This document shows positions 22,307 through 23,872 of a stretch of DNA of 23,872 bases, piece after piece (position 1 is the stretch's first letter; each line of letters starts with the position of its first letter). The position numbers and the translations under genes are program-made. Source of the stretch: Chloroflexota bacterium (GTDB lineage Bacteria > Chloroflexota > Dehalococcoidia > E44-bin15); NCBI GenBank assembly GCA_015222405.1, contig JADFVG010000085.1, positions 1 to 23,872 of the forward strand. Direction: 5' to 3'. Below the pieces are notes generated by a model that was not told the origin of the DNA, did no database searches, and saw only the letters and a list, made by a program, of their open reading frames with translations.

Positions 22307-22876
22307 TTATAGATTTGATATTTCATCAGTGCTTTTCACCCTCTTGGCCCGAGGAGCCTCTCTGGGGGGCTTTCCCTCCTCCACGGTGAGGAGACCTGCC
22401 GCTCCCCGGGTCATAGCGATGCGCCCGGTGCGCGCTATCTCCTTGATACCAAAGCCCCGGAGCAGGCGAAACAGGGAATCGATCTTATCCTCATCGCCGG
22501 TAACCTCGACGGTAACCGAGTCTGAGGCAACATCTACAATGTTTGCCCTGAAGATGTCCACGATCTGAATGATCTCGCTCCTGGTGGCCGGGGCAGCTTT
22601 AACCTTGATCAGGGCTAGCTCTCGGGCTACCGTGCTCTCATCGGTGATATCGCTAACCCTGACTACGTCGATGAGCTTATCCAGTTGCTTTCTCACCTGC
22701 TCCACTAAAGCAGTGGTGCCATCGACCACGACGGTCATCCGCGACACACCGGGCAATTCAGTATGCCCCACGGCGATGCTCTCGATATTGAAGCCCCGCC
22801 GCCGAAAAAGGCTTGCCACCCGGTTCAAGACCCCGGGCTTATCTTCGACCAAAGCTACTAGGGTATGCTTAGCCAT
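22307..22876 (-). CDS. ilvN: Acetolactate synthase small (regulatory) subunit
   Basis: IlvN/IlvH binds and activates IlvB and gives valine feedback inhibition. The 189-aa protein is the longer IlvH-like form. It has an N-terminal ACT domain (about 3-80, with ALVEDKPGVLNRVASLFRRR and GFNIESIAVG) and a second ACT-like C-terminal domain (about 85-165). The tail past 165 is basic and less conserved. The ATG overlaps the ilvB stop by one base (TAATG), so the two subunits are translationally coupled. IlvH is an equally valid name. Confidence 0.95.
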   Translation of the reverse strand: MAKHTLVALVEDKPGVLNRVASLFRRRGFNIESIAVGHTELPGVSRMTVVVDGTTALVEQVRKQLDKLIDVVRVSDITDESTVARELALIKVKAAPATRSEIIQIVDIFRANIVDVASDSVTVEVTGDEDKIDSLFRLLRGFGIKEIARTGRIAMTRGAAGLLTVEEGKPPREAPRAKRVKSTDEISNL

Positions 22877-23872
22877 TATCTTGCTCTAACCTCCTCCCTA
22901 TGCTCCTCCATGATCTCGGCCAGAGCCGCGCCCGGAGGCACCATGGGATAAACGTTCTCCTCAGGCTCGACCTGGAAGTCGATGAGGAAGGGCCCCTGGT
23001 GCTCCATGGCTTGCTCGATGGCAGGAATTACCTGGAGCCTATCTGTTACCTTAAGGGCGGCGATGCCATAGGCCTCCGCTACCTTGACGAAGTCCGGGCC
23101 AGCGAGGGGCGTTGCTACATAGCGACGCTGGTAGAAAAGCTCCTGCCACTGCCTCACCATGCCCAAGAACCTGTTATTGATGATTGCTATCTTTACCGCC
23201 AGGTTCTCCTGAACCACGGTAGCCAGCTCCTGGATGGTCATCTGAAAGCCGCCATCGCCGGCGATGCACCAAACAGTTTCCTCGGGACATGCCACCTTGG
23301 CCCCCACGGCTGCCGGCAGCTCAAATCCCATAGGGCCCAAACCTCCAGAGGAGATCAAGGTATTGGGCCTCTCATACTGGAAAAAGTGGGCGGCCCACAT
23401 CTGGTTCTGCCCCACGCCGGTGACGATGATGGCATTGCCCCCGGTTATTTCATGGATCTGCTGGATCACATATTGAGGGAGCAGGCTCCCCGTCTCCCTG
23501 ATCGTCGTCGACGGGTGCGCTCGTTGCCACTCCTCGATCTCGGAGATCCAGTCAACCCGGCTCTGAGGGATCACCTGCTCATTGAGGGCTTCTAGAACCT
23601 GGGCCACATCGCCCACAATGGGCACATCTACCCGCACATTCTTCCCTATCTCTGCGGGGTCGATATCGATATGAATTATCTGGGCATGGGGTGCGAAGCC
23701 CGAGACCCTTGCCGTAGCCCGGTCATCGAACCTCATGCCAATGGCAATAATGAGGTCAGCGGCATCTACCGCCAGGTTGGCGCAGGCGATGCCGTGCATC
23801 CCCAGCATGCCGAAGCTAAGAACATGGGATTGCGGGAAGGAGCCCAATCCGAGCAGGGTATTGACCACCGGT
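22876..23872 (-). CDS. ilvB: Acetolactate synthase large subunit, partial (5' end outside window)
   Basis: IlvB joins two pyruvates, or pyruvate and 2-oxobutanoate, using thiamine diphosphate. About 331 C-terminal residues are present, and the frame runs open to the window edge. Visible parts are the middle FAD-site domain (IGMRFDDRATARVSGF, HIDIDPAEIGK) and the thiamine-diphosphate domain with GDGGFQMTIQELATVVQ and the closing NN about 27 residues later, then the C-terminal EENVYPMVPPGAAL. The first methionine-like codon in the window (23868) is internal, not a start. The operon promoter and any leader regulation lie beyond the right edge. Confidence 0.96.
   Translation of the reverse strand, partial: PVVNTLLGLGSFPQSHVLSFGMLGMHGIACANLAVDAADLIIAIGMRFDDRATARVSGFAPHAQIIHIDIDPAEIGKNVRVDVPIVGDVAQVLEALNEQVIPQSRVDWISEIEEWQRAHPSTTIRETGSLLPQYVIQQIHEITGGNAIIVTGVGQNQMWAAHFFQYERPNTLISSGGLGPMGFELPAAVGAKVACPEETVWCIAGDGGFQMTIQELATVVQENLAVKIAIINNRFLGMVRQWQELFYQRRYVATPLAGPDFVKVAEAYGIAALKVTDRLQVIPAIEQAMEHQGPFLIDFQVEPEENVYPMVPPGAALAEIMEEHREEVRAR

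Noticed and set aside
22900..23595. 231-codon plus-strand frame opposite ilvB
   Set aside because: It is an antisense shadow of IlvB, whose thiamine-diphosphate motifs are intact.

Overview
The window reads as an anaerobic Chloroflexota chromosome, most likely a Dehalococcoidia relative. The evidence is the 23S and 5S rRNA genes with no 16S in view, clpC directly downstream, and a long branched-chain amino acid operon ordered ilvB-ilvN-ilvC-leuA-leuC-leuD-leuB-cimA. From memory this order matches Dehalococcoides-type genomes. The assignment is inference, because no rRNA comparison could be run. TTG starts are frequent: larE, larC, leuD and the leuD remnant all use one.

Left part (1-2200): the 3' third of 23S rRNA, an initiator tRNA-fMet and 5S rRNA form one transcription unit that ends at an intrinsic terminator (1628-1666). 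The spacers carry three copies of a conserved motif, ACCACAGC-N4-AGTTCGAA, one just before the tRNA and one just before 5S. A 10-bp inverted repeat flanks 5S. A strong promoter then drives a highly structured leader. A 16-position hairpin in that leader buries the ribosome binding site and start codon of a 91-aa two-helix membrane protein.

Plus-strand block (2227-9548): clpC, a cysteine hydrolase of the isochorismatase family, radA, larE and larC (nickel-pincer cofactor synthesis, without larA or larB in view) and a SagB/ThcOx-like nitroreductase. radA to the nitroreductase are tightly packed and probably co-transcribed.

Minus-strand block (9555-23872): read in the direction of transcription, the operon begins beyond the right edge. 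It runs ilvB (partial), ilvN, ilvC, leuA, a 47-aa membrane protein, a DUF3795 cysteine-rich protein, leuC, a TIR-like protein of unknown function, a leuD remnant, an alpha/beta hydrolase, leuD, leuB, a NYN-domain nuclease and cimA. A separately promoted membrane HD-GYP-like/GAF/GGDEF protein follows. The enzymes together provide most steps from pyruvate to valine and leucine, and cimA with LeuCDB supplies the citramalate route to 2-oxobutanoate for isoleucine. ilvD and ilvE are not in the window.

The most unusual features are: accessory genes embedded in the leu operon, including an AT-rich TIR-like gene and an alpha/beta hydrolase that flank a decayed leuD 5' fragment; the structured leader and sequestered start at 1699-1851; a paired-hairpin intergenic region between the NYN gene and cimA; a cyclic-di-GMP protein whose HD dyad is YD; and a ketol-acid reductoisomerase with a non-canonical cofactor loop.
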